Source of the DNA: Schizosaccharomyces osmophilus
Lineage: Eukaryota > Ascomycota > Schizosaccharomycetes > Schizosaccharomycetales > Schizosaccharomycetaceae
Assembly (NCBI RefSeq): GCF_027921745.1
Contig: NC_079239.1
Coordinates: 213,501-277,500, forward strand
Length of the DNA: 64,000 nucleotides
Direction of reading: 5' to 3'
In this document: positions 41,359 through 51,655 of the stretch, in pieces
Layout of the letters: each line of letters begins with the position of its first letter
How positions within the stretch are numbered: the stretch's first letter is position 1
Position numbers and translations under genes: made by a program
Notes under the pieces: generated by a model
Databases searched by the model: none
Seen by the model: the letters and a program-made list of their open reading frames with translations, nothing else
Told to the model about the DNA's origin: nothing

Positions 41359-42744
41359 ATGCGGCTGCTCAGTTTCTCTTTATTGTTTGTCGCTCTCTTA
41401 GCGGGCTCTGTATCGGCTCGGTTTTCTGACTTTGAAGCCTTCAAAAATAAATTCAATCTCCAGGAAAATTTAGGAACCCTTAGTATTTACCATGAACCAT
41501 ATTTTACTGGATTGAGCACTGCATTTCCGGAGTCGTGTGAAATTCGTCAAGTCCATGTTTTGCAACGCCATGGTTCACGAAACCCTGCCAGTGATGACGG
41601 TTTGTCTAGCGCTATAAAGCTTGTTGAAATGCAAGAAAGATTATTAAATGGGTCACTCCCAATCAACTATACAATTCCTAACAACCCCTTTCGGTTTATC
41701 AAATCTTGGGTTCCCGTCATCGATATTCGTAACACCGACCAGCTTTCCAGTATGGGTCGTGTAGAGCTTTTTGAAATGGGTCGTGAAGTTTTTATTCGAT
41801 ATAGAGAACTGTTTGACGCCGATGTGTATGATATCAATACAGCGGCTCAAAAGCGTGTCGTCGAATCTGCAGAGTGGTACAGTTACGGCATGTTTGGAGA
41901 CGAAATGGCAAATAAAACGAAATTTACTTATCTTGCCGAGGATGAGTCTCCAGGTTCTAATTCTCTTTCCAACTATAATTCTTGTCCTGTTTATTACGAA
42001 AACAACATCGACCTCAAAGAGGTAAACGAAGCTTCTCATACTTGGGGAAATTCGTTTTTACCTTCTATTATAAATCGTCTTTTTCCTTACTTTTCAAACT
42101 ACAATCTCACCGTTGAGGATGTTGAAACCTTTTTCTATTTATGTGCTTACGAACTCACTCTAAAAGATGAGAGCGACTTTTGCTCTCTTTTTAACCCATC
42201 CGATATTATGAACTTTGAGTACACATACGACGTGAAAAACTCCCTTTATGGTGGTCCTTCTTCGAAATGGGTCAATGTTTTGGGTGGTCCTTATATTCAT
42301 AATCTGGCGAATTCTCTTCATTCCGTCTATAATGAAAGCGATCACCAAAAAGTATTCTTGGCTTTCACCCACGATGCTCAAATTATTCCTGTCGAATCTG
42401 CTCTTGGTTTCTTCCCCGATATAACTCCTGAACACCCTCTCCCTGTAACTCATAACCCTTATACTTATTCTATGAAAACTTCATCATTCGTTCCTTTTGC
42501 TGGAAATCTAATAACCGAACTTTTCCAATGCCAAGATCAAAAGTATTATGTCCGTCACCTTGTCAACCAGCAAGTCTTTCCACTAACAGACTGTGGTTAT
42601 GGTCCTTCTAACTCTTCAGATGGTATGTGTGAACTTTCCGCTTACCTGAATTCTCCTGTTCGTTACAATTCTACACATAACGGAACCGACATCTTTAATG
42701 CTGCTTGCAAGGCAAAGCCAGCCAATGTCACCCTTCATTATTAG
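41359..42744 (+). CDS. Secreted histidine acid phosphatase (Pho1/Pho4 type)
   Basis: Single exon, 461 residues, usual length for fission yeast acid phosphatases. Signal peptide MRLLSFSLLFVALLAGSVSA, with cleavage likely after A20. Active-site RHGSRNP at 70-76 (nucleophile H71) and the proton donor pair H338-D339 (FTHDAQI). About ten N-x-S/T sites and paired cysteines fit a heavily glycosylated cell-surface enzyme that releases phosphate from organic esters. Family members are phosphate-starvation or thiamine regulated. From memory, rga5 and nak1 are adjacent in S. pombe without such a gene, so this copy may have been inserted or retained here. Which paralogue it is (pho1, pho4 or another) cannot be decided. 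Confidence 0.92.
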   Translation: MRLLSFSLLFVALLAGSVSARFSDFEAFKNKFNLQENLGTLSIYHEPYFTGLSTAFPESCEIRQVHVLQRHGSRNPASDDGLSSAIKLVEMQERLLNGSLPINYTIPNNPFRFIKSWVPVIDIRNTDQLSSMGRVELFEMGREVFIRYRELFDADVYDINTAAQKRVVESAEWYSYGMFGDEMANKTKFTYLAEDESPGSNSLSNYNSCPVYYENNIDLKEVNEASHTWGNSFLPSIINRLFPYFSNYNLTVEDVETFFYLCAYELTLKDESDFCSLFNPSDIMNFEYTYDVKNSLYGGPSSKWVNVLGGPYIHNLANSLHSVYNESDHQKVFLAFTHDAQIIPVESALGFFPDITPEHPLPVTHNPYTYSMKTSSFVPFAGNLITELFQCQDQKYYVRHLVNQQVFPLTDCGYGPSNSSDGMCELSAYLNSPVRYNSTHNGTDIFNAACKAKPANVTLHY

Positions 42745-42996
42745 AGTAGTGTGACTTAAGTCTTATGAGTTTCCCTTTTTGGTAAGTGTAATTGATGATA
42801 CTTATTTTCATCAACAAAGCATATACCAAGTGTTGCTGCGTAAGAATAGACGTTCTAACTCTTGGTTTTCTTGTGCCTTTGGTCAGGCTATAAGTCCATG
42901 TTGTTCAAACATCTTCACAGTAGACGAATTCCAAAGCAAGTGATCCATCAAATAGGTAAAAAATCTAAAGAACAATCAGCAAGCAAATCTATACAA

Positions 42997-43022
42997 CAGG
43001 CATCTTACAAAGGAGATGCCTG
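42997..43022. repeat. Perfect 9-bp inverted repeat (hairpin), 8-base loop
   Basis: CAGGCATCT, loop TACAAAGG, AGATGCCTG. Non-coding, about 250 bases after the acid phosphatase stop. Confidence 0.75.
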
Positions 43023-43204
43023 CTTCATGCTTGACTTTTGTATAGCAAAAAGGACAGAAACCAACTCCCAACTTTTATCAAACGATTCAATGATCCATCT
43101 AAATGTTATTTTGAGGGTGAGTTCTCGGGGATCTCTTGGAGGCTCAATTTTTTTCTCCTTTGTTTTATTGAATCTTTACTCTTTAGTCAACCTCATAGTT
43201 AACA

Positions 43205-43228
43205 ACGTATAAGACATCTCTTATACGT
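43205..43228. repeat. Perfect 9-bp inverted repeat (hairpin), 6-base loop
   Basis: ACGTATAAG, loop ACATCT, CTTATACGT. Second strong hairpin, 182 bases downstream of the first. Confidence 0.75.
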
Positions 43229-43673
43229 CGATCCATAAAAGCTTTTCTTTTATTTGCTTGTAATAATTATGGCAAAACATTCCATACTGTTGAGGATCCT
43301 GAAATGAACGATTCTTATTACTAAAAGACGATAACGACTATATAAACAAATGCTCTCTAACTTCATTTAAACATACTCTTTGATCTATAAGAAAGTACTT
43401 CATCCTAATTAACAAAATTGATAATCCGTGAAAGTACCTCGGATTCCACCAAACAACATTTTCAATTCTAAAAGAAATAAATTTTATTAAGTTATTTGAT
43501 CCATAATAGATGGCTTCATTCGACTTTTCTGAGCTATCTAAATGACAAACTCTCTACCACCGGTTTCCCCAACTACCATACAAGACTAGGTAAACTTTCA
43601 ATTCGCGTCGTCAGGTTGATGAAAACAAGCTGATAGAATCTTCATGTTTTTTTAAAATATTTAAGTTGGGATT

Positions 43674-45663
43674 ATGGAACATCAATCGGCAGCTCGCGCC
43701 TATACCAAATTAGAGATTGTAGGCCGTGGTTCATACGGTGCTGTGTACAAAGGGTATGAGTTGATTGCTTTAGTACATACATGCAGGATAAACTAATACA
43801 TGTTAGACTTCGAAATGCTACGAAGGAGATTGTAGCTATTAAGGTCTTGAATTTGGACACAGCAGAAGACGAAGTGTCGGATATTCAAAAAGAAATTACT
43901 GTCTTAAGTGAATTAAAGCAACGAGAATCTGAAAATATCGTCAAATACCATGGTTCCTACTTGGTAGATACGGATTTATGGATTATTATGGACTATTGTC
44001 AAGGCGGCAGCGTTCGCACTTTAATGGAAGCTGGTCAAATAAGTGAACCTTATATTTCCATTATTCTTCGGGAAACTTTACAAGCCCTAAAGTTCATTCA
44101 TCATGCTGGTATCATTCACCGTGATATAAAAGCAGCTAATATTCTTGTTTCTGTGTCTGGTAATGTCAAGCTTTGTGATTTCGGGGTTGCTGCTGAAATC
44201 AATATTAATAGTAGGAAACGAACGACTTTTATTGGAACACCTTATTGGATGGCACCTGAAGTTATTCGTGATGGACAAGAATATAATGTTATGGTACGTT
44301 TGTGAGACTCCAACGCATTTTTCTGTAACCATTGGTTTGCTAATGTTATTAGGCTGATATATGGTCTTTAGGAATTACAGCTTATGAGATTGCTACCGGT
44401 TCTCCTCCTCACGCCAAAGAAGACCCGTTTCGAGCGGTTTTCCTTATAGCCCACACACCTCCACCGAAGCTCGAAGGCAATTTTAGCATTTTATTAAAAG
44501 ATTTTATTGCTTCTTGTTTAAATGTTGTGCCAGAAAAACGTTTGGACGCCTCTGAACTTATAAAATCAAAATTTATCAAACAACACGCACGTCAACCTGA
44601 AAATGAGCTATGCAACCTGGTTAAACGTTACGAGCATTGGCAAGCAGCTGGTGGTGTGCCTGAGACTCTAAAGACACCAGACGAACCTGAAGATGGCAGC
44701 GACCAAGATAATGATACTTCTGAAACAGCTTGGGATGATGGTTGGGAATTCGGAACCGTGAAACAATTACCACAGCTACAATCCCAGTCATCTTCAGGAT
44801 CTGCAACCCCAACGTCGAAGAATTTCTCGTCTACTTCATTTTCTGTGCCAGAAAACGAGTCTCATCCTCTTTTGCAGCTTTTTCAGAGTGGTTCTATCAG
44901 TAATGAAGGTTCCTCTAATATTAGCGAAGGGATTTCAGATCAAGAATTGAGCAGTGAACCTTCATACTCCCAAATTGAACTACCAAGTTTTGATAAGGAA
45001 AACGAAAGGTTTGAGAACGTGGCAGGTGTTAATTCAAAACAACCGAAACCTCAAGAAGACTCAGAATTGATGGTCAATCGAATTAGGGGAAATGTTAAGA
45101 GCTCTTTAGACCAGAATGTTAAGCGTCCACTACCACGCCTTGTCCAACGGCAAATGAATATGGGAAAAAGGGGCATATCCATGTCTCCTATGAAAAGTCC
45201 TCTTCGATTTCCATCTTCGCTAGATCCTCAGTCTAGAAGTGTTTCCCTTAGTGCTTTTGAACAAATTAACACTCCCTCAGTAGATACCAACGCCCACAAA
45301 CTACATTCCGGTTTACCACCAACAGATGTTCCTCGACCTTCTAATAACCAACCAGCAAAAGCTACGTCTCCATCGATTCCCGTACATTCCGTCAATTCAA
45401 CTACTGTAAAGCCTTTTAACTCAAAGCTACGAGCGCGTTTGCCCCCATTGTCTATTAATTCCTCACAATCGAACATGGGTTTAAATGAAAATTTTGAACC
45501 TCCTCCTGTTAAGCCATTACCAATGGAATTATTCGATGATAATTTTCATAACATACATACTATGAAGTCCTCTATAAAAGTGGAATTAGACAATCTTTTG
45601 ACAGAAATGGATGTCTACTTAAAAGGATTGGAGGTGAGTCTCACCAAAACAAAAGACATTTAA
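43674..45663 (+). CDS. nak1: GCK-type Ste20 kinase Nak1/Orb3 (three exons)
   Basis: Exons 43674-43753, 43807-44293 and 44353-45663; introns of 53 and 59 bp with GTATGA/GTACGT donors and ACTAAT/GCTAAT branch sites. Product 625 residues (S. pombe Nak1 is about 650). The N-terminal kinase domain is complete: GRGSYGAV (17-24), K39 in AIKVL, H131-R132-D133, DFG (151-153) and the GCK activation segment [14 protein letters not shown] Ser/Pro-rich tail and a final predicted coiled coil follow. Nak1 heads the morphogenesis (Orb6) network for polarised growth and septation. The 3' end is uncertain: a GTGAGT donor at the last codons and an acceptor near 45702 could add a short alternative tail. Confidence 0.9.
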
Positions 45664-45960
45664 TGACTTATTACGAAAATGTTTTAATTTATAATTTATT
45701 TAAGGTTAAAAATATAGAAGCACCATTCTCAATAATCGGTATACTACTTGAAAAATATTTGATAGAAATTTACGATTGCTAGTTAAACAGCTGAAATCCT
45801 AATCGATAACCCATAAATATTTCATTAATAAACAACGTTTAGGTTTGCGTCTGGTTTTTAAATAGACTTGAGAGACCATACTACTTTCATTATGAGATCC
45901 CCCTTTTGCTAAATGGTATAGATAGACATATCTATCTTTTTGTTTCACATCATTTCTTTT

Positions 45961-47025
45961 CTATAACAGCGGATTACTTAACCAGTAATAAGAATCTATC
46001 TTATCGGCATATTTCAGGTTCTTTGACGATTTTTCTGTTTTTGCATTCTTCATTTCCTGAGCGACAACATAATCAAGCATTTCCGGTGTACCGTGCATTT
46101 TTAGGACATTAAGGAACGTTTTACAAGGATGGTAAACAGAAAGCGATTCCTCTCTAAAAATTTGATATGCTATTCCGAATCTTCCAGTTTGCAAGCTCCA
46201 TTCCAAAAACGCAGATTTGATTAAGTTGTTTTCTGGTAGGGCAATATTTTTTAACTGCCGTAATAATTGCAAAGCCATTTGAGGAGTTTTCCTTACAATT
46301 AAATAGTAGTATATGACGAGATAAAACTCGTTGGTGGTCAAAAAATGATCAAAAAGAGAGCTAAAAAAAATCACCTCTAAGCTTCTATCACGGAAATAAT
46401 CGGGAAGTGTTGCATCTTGAGTCACTGTGTTCACATAGGCATTAATTTCATATGTAGAAGTTAGCAACGGGTATAGAAGTGTTTGAAACCAAGCGAGACT
46501 CAACAAATCTTCTTTACCTTGAAATACGTCGTATAGATTTCGTGATCGTCTATACATTTGTTTGTCGTACAACGAAAGAATCTTAGCGGTTTGGCATGGT
46601 GGATCACGAGGCTTAAGGTAAGCTTTATTCCGATCAGAAGCCATTATTAAAAGTTTTCTTGTATGCTGTAGGTTACAAAAACTTGAAGAATTAAATATGT
46701 ATTGACGCAAAGAATGACTTTCGGGCTTCTTTTCCTTACGTGCAGCATTGTTGTGTTTATTCATAAATGCACGATTCGACCTTTTCGAACTTTGAGTTGA
46801 AAGAGAAGAAGAGTCGGCAACCGTCGAAGTACTTTTTCCGGTTCTAACTTTGTCTGAAAGCAAAGTATTGTTTTCTGTTTGTGAAGAATGATTCCAAGGG
46901 GTATATGCAAAAGAACGAGAGGAGATTGTGGTATAAGGATGTGAATTGAACACACAACGAAAGTAGGAAAGATAAAAATGCACTTGAATATTATTGTGGT
47001 TGATCCTGCATCTCGCATGGAACAT
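45961..47025 (-). CDS. Probable mitochondrial protein with helical repeats, unknown function
   Basis: 354 residues from the ATG at 47025; the longer frame begins at TTG. The first about 45 residues are Arg/Ser/Tyr/Phe-rich with no acidic residue (MFHARCRINHNNIQVHFY), a good mitochondrial presequence. The C-terminal half shows paired helices resembling PPR/TPR units: FYLVIYYYLIVRKTPQMALQLLRQL and LIKSAFLEWSLQTGRFGIAYQIFREE. This suggests a mitochondrial RNA-expression factor, but no family can be named. It lies between nak1 and the Rictor gene; the S. pombe gene in that spot is, to my memory, uncharacterised. Confidence 0.7.
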   Translation of the reverse strand: MFHARCRINHNNIQVHFYLSYFRCVFNSHPYTTISSRSFAYTPWNHSSQTENNTLLSDKVRTGKSTSTVADSSSLSTQSSKRSNRAFMNKHNNAARKEKKPESHSLRQYIFNSSSFCNLQHTRKLLIMASDRNKAYLKPRDPPCQTAKILSLYDKQMYRRSRNLYDVFQGKEDLLSLAWFQTLLYPLLTSTYEINAYVNTVTQDATLPDYFRDRSLEVIFFSSLFDHFLTTNEFYLVIYYYLIVRKTPQMALQLLRQLKNIALPENNLIKSAFLEWSLQTGRFGIAYQIFREESLSVYHPCKTFLNVLKMHGTPEMLDYVVAQEMKNAKTEKSSKNLKYADKIDSYYWLSNPLL

Positions 47026-47776
47026 AGCAAGGGCCCAATGGTGAAATTTCCATAGAAGCCCGCAAACAACAGGCTTTAGTATAGTGTTTAAAACAAGTTT
47101 TATAATCAAAAGCTTGCTCAAGAACGAAAAAGCAATCGATCGATGACTCGCTTTATTTTTGTACTGTTATAAAACGAATACGGCTCCAAAATTTTTAAGC
47201 AGAAAAGCTGATCCAAAAATCAGTTTCTGAAAATAAAATAACAAGCGATAAAAATATAATATGGTTATTTTATCCTTTCTTTAAACTGACAACGAAAATC
47301 AATAATCCGTTCCTAATACGAATGAAAGCATTTATTTACCTACTTTTCATTCCTTTTTCTTTTTCCTTCTATTAGAATTACAGTATAAAACTAATTAATT
47401 CATCAATTTGGTAGAGTATTAACCCAAATCTCGCAAATGGAAAATGGTAGTAGTGACCTACCAAGTAGGTCTAAAGCGACAGATATACAATATTAGTTAT
47501 TTCGAATGCAGTTAGCTCAGCAATCACTGAATATGAACAGTTTTAAAAGATGTATTTATAATCATTTTATTATATCCTATATATGAGAAAAGCTTCGTAA
47601 TGAATTTTAGCATTGTGGTTACTCTTATTTAACACATGAACCAAGGTGAAATAGATGATTCAACATATTCATATAGAACTAACAATAAAGAATGATAAAT
47701 GACAAATAACTAAAAAGACAACCAGCAGCAACATGCGAAGTGAAATTATACAAGTACTCAAATATCCCAAAATTTT
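47026..47776. other. Intergenic, Rictor 3' end to mitochondrial gene promoter
   Basis: 751 bp, AT-rich; nothing recognised. Confidence 0.5.
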
Positions 47777-50700
47777 TTAAGATATAGCAGAAGAATTAAG
47801 CCCTGAAATTCTCGACGGCAACTCATTAGTCTCAAAAGACGCCAAAAGAGCGGAATGGGGAAACAGTTCATAAATAAATTGCAAAATCTGAACACGGTAA
47901 TGGTACTGGTCTAGAATACCAAAGCAAAACTTGGCCAGGCGCTTGGACAGAAAAACTCGAGGGCTTTTAGATCGGATTTTCGTTAACTGACGAGCAGATT
48001 CATTGGCCAAAACATGATTCGACAAATTAGAGATATACTTGACGACATCTCTTTCAGTGTTTGTTAAAGTTTCATCTAGAGATAACTGAGGGTATGTAAA
48101 CGTTCTATCATTAAGGTGATGAGCACCCTTTCTTGGAGCCGACAATACATGACATGCGTGCACTGGGATACAAACACCCTGAGATGTCCCCATTAGTGAC
48201 ATTAGACTATACCAATGCAAATTAGAAAGGATTTGTACACCACGACTAGTCCTCGAAATTAAGCCCAAAACGAAAAATGCTGTTCCACGGACAGTAGGAA
48301 TTGTTGATTCTTCCGCAAACTTAACGATAAGAGGCACTGAATTATGCTCTTCCAGAAAATAAGCCCCTGTCTCAGCTTTTCCTATATTTCCAATAGCCCA
48401 TAATGCACTTTTCAATCGACGAATGTGTAACATATCTATATTTCTGTCATACTCCTTCAATATATTCATGAAATCGCCGAAGTGACCACTGCTTTCTAAA
48501 ACAGAGCAACCTTCTGGCGACTTCACCAGTTCTCCATAGAAATGTAATGGAAGAATATCATCTCCGTTAGTTGTAATCTCCGTATTAGCAATATCCATGT
48601 TAGAAATAAATGTCAAAAATCCATTCTGTTCTATTAAATCAACATAGGCCTCATTTCGATGGTGAAACCAATTGTCTAATTCATGTTCAATAAAATTAAT
48701 CTCTGACAGATAATGAAAGCCGATAGTAGTAGCCAAAAATCTCAATAACAGAGGTGAGCCTATTTCGCCTAAATGGGCCAAAGATGGCTGTAATTGAACA
48801 ACTTGAGCAAGTAAATTTTCATTTTTAGCACATACATCATCCAAAGCTTTGACAGCAACTTGACAAACCTCCAAAGAGGGATCATACAATTGAAATATCA
48901 AAAGAGAAATAGCCCAATGATTCAAGTTGTCGTTTCCTGATTCCGAGTTAATCAACGTTAATAGATGCCGTGTTGATTGTAGTCGTACACTTTGTTGCGC
49001 GGTGCTTAATGCTTTTGAAAATATGATCCTGCTGTGGCCCTCCAAGCGATAATCCACATTCGTTAAAAAACAAATTAACAAATCATCTCTGTTTTGAATC
49101 TCGGCAAGGTGATACAGAGTAGTAAATATTCTCCAACGTTCCAAAATAGCATGCCCTTCTTTTTGACTTGAAAGAACTTTGAGCATGGAAAAATAACCAT
49201 GCACGAGAGTTGTCTGTAAACGTTTCGTGGAAAAAATCGGATTCGCGACTTGGCCAGAATATTCGTCTAACTGAGACAAAGCTTCGGCAATCTGTTTTAT
49301 AAGTTTGCTTTCTGATAAATATTTGACCCCTTCTGGATTCGCCAAAAGCGTCTTGAATACCAGACACCCGACGTTTATGTACTTGTGATTAGCCGTAGTA
49401 TTTTTTATGGAAGAAAAGCGATCTGAAAAAGGTTTATAAAACGACAACAATCTTTTTATAAATTTCGTTGTACGAAGAGTTTCATCTATTCTCTTATGGC
49501 TTAGAAGAGGTCCTTCCATAATTTGTGCTAGTGTATCCCATCTCCATTTTTGATAATTTTTTGTAGTAAGGACATTCGTTTCTGCCAGCATATTTCTAAA
49601 ATGTGAGTCATCAATCTGCAATCCCATCTTCAATTTAACATGCTCAATCTGCCTTTGACCCCGAAACGTATTCCCAGATAACCCCACCTCATGGATATTG
49701 GATGCACGGTTAACTATTTCGGACTGACATTTTGCACGGTTTAAGCTTTCAATTGATTGTAGGACTGAAGTAGCAACAAATCTATCCTCAGCAGTAAATT
49801 TGGAAGCCATATTGAATAAAGATGGAAGTGACTGAATTTTAGCGCCTAGCTGAATAGGAAGTAGCTGATCCGAAAGACGTAAAACTTCACCAAGAAGATA
49901 TGTTGCCTTTTTGCAAAGGGTTTGATCGTCATTAGCACGGATCACACATACGATCGATTCAACCAAACCCAACTCCAGAAAAATGAATAATATGAGAGCT
50001 GTGAAATGGTGATTAAGAGCTAAAAATTTTCTGTAGGACCCGTCGCATAAATTGAGCGTGCTAGCTTCGATTTCTTCAATAATATTCTGACCTTTGGCAG
50101 GAAAATGCTTCTTTCCAGCGGCCATACACGTATCATGAACGGTTGAACAATCAACTTTGAAAATAAGCAAAAACAAATCGATTATATCATTACGAGCGGT
50201 GAACGTCGGAACACGAAGGGAATCTACAAGAGATCGAAGGGCTTGAAAATCCTCGGTAGAGAAAGCTAAAAGTCCAGGCCAGGAATTTAAAAGGACAGAA
50301 ATAATTTTAGCGCTTGATCGAATAGCTCTAGAGGTTTGTTCCGGCTGACCTCCGGAGGGACTGTATAAGTCGTAAAGGCTGGGTGAAGTGAATGGTGATA
50401 ATAAAATACCAATGTCATAAGGTAAGCTCAGATAACGGTAAGTTTCGGGGTTGTCTAAAAGATAAATGAGTGCCAAAGCTGAAGTCGCCGCTAAGTCCTC
50501 TGAAATGGAGCCATCGACGAGAGAGGAAATTAATACTCTCAACCCATTAGCTCGTAATAATACCTGAGGCTTTAATATCATCAATTCAATTAGTGTTTCA
50601 CTTGCAATACCCCTGTTTGCATCTGTGGAATGCTCACAGATAGCAATTAACGTGTTCGTAATGCCTAAAAGCATACGCTCATGTTCTTCAGTACACGAGA

Positions 50701-51655
50701 ACGCATACAGTGTACGAATCAATCGAAATGCCTGAGCCTTTTCCGCCTCATAAGTGAGACCTATCGATATGATAGATTTCGAAAGCAGCCAAGTCAAATT
50801 TAATGACTGACACACGGCGAACGCCGAAGGATCCGTAAATAAATTTCTTATAATGCGATACACACAAGCAGAAACGTCCGGTATGTTAAGGGTAAGCATG
50901 AAATGGAGGGTAGGAAGCATGTAATAAGCCTTTGTAAGACAATCTTTTTCGGGGTGCTCATGCAGATACTGACAAATGTTGTTGGCGTTGTGGATAATTT
51001 CGGTACTGGAAAGCCTTGAGCAAGCATCCTGTACAATCTTCGTCCAGTCTTGAAGAATCAAGCTGGGTACCTCTTTCGACGAGTAAGATTGAGCTTCGTT
51101 ACTTGGAGATGGAAAAACAGACAAAGGCTTGTGGTCCCAACCTTCAGCCTTGTCGATAGCAACAAACTGAGTGACTATAGGATCTAGTCTATCTGAAAAA
51201 TCTATGCATTCATTTTTTGAAAGTGCCACATCTGTTCGCGTGGAGGTACCCAATTGGGTTTTTGTATGTGTTTCCGGATGGCTTTGAGCTTTAAAAAGTG
51301 ACGGATTCCAAGCACTCATTCTAGACTCCCTAGTTTCGTTTTGAGAATCCATTTGATAGCTCTCGATAGATAGCTTGATGCCCTTGATTGATCTTCTACA
51401 GGATTCCAAATCAGATTCGAGGTTATCCTTTAAGCTCGCTCTTCGTTCTATCGGTTCATGTTTAAATCTCGAATTAAAGTCATTTAGCAATCGTTCAGTT
51501 TTTTGATATGCTGCACGTTCATTGTCCAATTTTCGTTTCAGTTGGTCGGTTTTTTCGTCGTAGTTTTCAACAACGTCAGGTAGTTTGTCCATCATGGAAC
51601 TCGTTTCCTTACTGTTTGTACCAAATTGTTGGCTTTCCGGTCGGATAGGAATCAT
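47777..51655 (-). CDS. ste20: Rictor homologue of TORC2 (Ste20/Ste16)
   Basis: Single exon, 1292 residues, close to S. pombe Ste20 (Rictor; not the PAK kinase). An N-terminal coiled coil (about residues 25-100) is followed by armadillo-like Rictor N repeats (about 200-560), a middle Rictor region with VFKTLLANPEGVKYLSES and LVHGYFSMLKVLSS (about 790-870), then GVCIPVHACHVLS-type and RICTOR-V sequence ending VVKYISNLSNHVLANESARQLTKI (about 1200-1230). Rictor is the scaffold of TORC2, which phosphorylates Gad8 for stress survival, sexual development and actin polarity. The ATG at 51655 opens the frame, and no intron is needed. Confidence 0.93.
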   Translation of the reverse strand: MIPIRPESQQFGTNSKETSSMMDKLPDVVENYDEKTDQLKRKLDNERAAYQKTERLLNDFNSRFKHEPIERRASLKDNLESDLESCRRSIKGIKLSIESYQMDSQNETRESRMSAWNPSLFKAQSHPETHTKTQLGTSTRTDVALSKNECIDFSDRLDPIVTQFVAIDKAEGWDHKPLSVFPSPSNEAQSYSSKEVPSLILQDWTKIVQDACSRLSSTEIIHNANNICQYLHEHPEKDCLTKAYYMLPTLHFMLTLNIPDVSACVYRIIRNLFTDPSAFAVCQSLNLTWLLSKSIISIGLTYEAEKAQAFRLIRTLYAFSCTEEHERMLLGITNTLIAICEHSTDANRGIASETLIELMILKPQVLLRANGLRVLISSLVDGSISEDLAATSALALIYLLDNPETYRYLSLPYDIGILLSPFTSPSLYDLYSPSGGQPEQTSRAIRSSAKIISVLLNSWPGLLAFSTEDFQALRSLVDSLRVPTFTARNDIIDLFLLIFKVDCSTVHDTCMAAGKKHFPAKGQNIIEEIEASTLNLCDGSYRKFLALNHHFTALILFIFLELGLVESIVCVIRANDDQTLCKKATYLLGEVLRLSDQLLPIQLGAKIQSLPSLFNMASKFTAEDRFVATSVLQSIESLNRAKCQSEIVNRASNIHEVGLSGNTFRGQRQIEHVKLKMGLQIDDSHFRNMLAETNVLTTKNYQKWRWDTLAQIMEGPLLSHKRIDETLRTTKFIKRLLSFYKPFSDRFSSIKNTTANHKYINVGCLVFKTLLANPEGVKYLSESKLIKQIAEALSQLDEYSGQVANPIFSTKRLQTTLVHGYFSMLKVLSSQKEGHAILERWRIFTTLYHLAEIQNRDDLLICFLTNVDYRLEGHSRIIFSKALSTAQQSVRLQSTRHLLTLINSESGNDNLNHWAISLLIFQLYDPSLEVCQVAVKALDDVCAKNENLLAQVVQLQPSLAHLGEIGSPLLLRFLATTIGFHYLSEINFIEHELDNWFHHRNEAYVDLIEQNGFLTFISNMDIANTEITTNGDDILPLHFYGELVKSPEGCSVLESSGHFGDFMNILKEYDRNIDMLHIRRLKSALWAIGNIGKAETGAYFLEEHNSVPLIVKFAEESTIPTVRGTAFFVLGLISRTSRGVQILSNLHWYSLMSLMGTSQGVCIPVHACHVLSAPRKGAHHLNDRTFTYPQLSLDETLTNTERDVVKYISNLSNHVLANESARQLTKIRSKSPRVFLSKRLAKFCFGILDQYHYRVQILQFIYELFPHSALLASFETNELPSRISGLNSSAIS

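Larger units (their letters stand above)
42745..43673. other. Intergenic, acid phosphatase to nak1, with two hairpins
   Basis: 929 bp. A 116-codon + frame from 42862 begins at TTG and looks accidental. Two perfect 9-bp inverted repeats lie at 42997-43022 and 43205-43228, listed separately. Confidence 0.5.

Noticed and set aside
42862-43212. 116-codon + frame after the acid phosphatase
   Set aside because: Starts at TTG, spans both hairpins, no recognisable feature.
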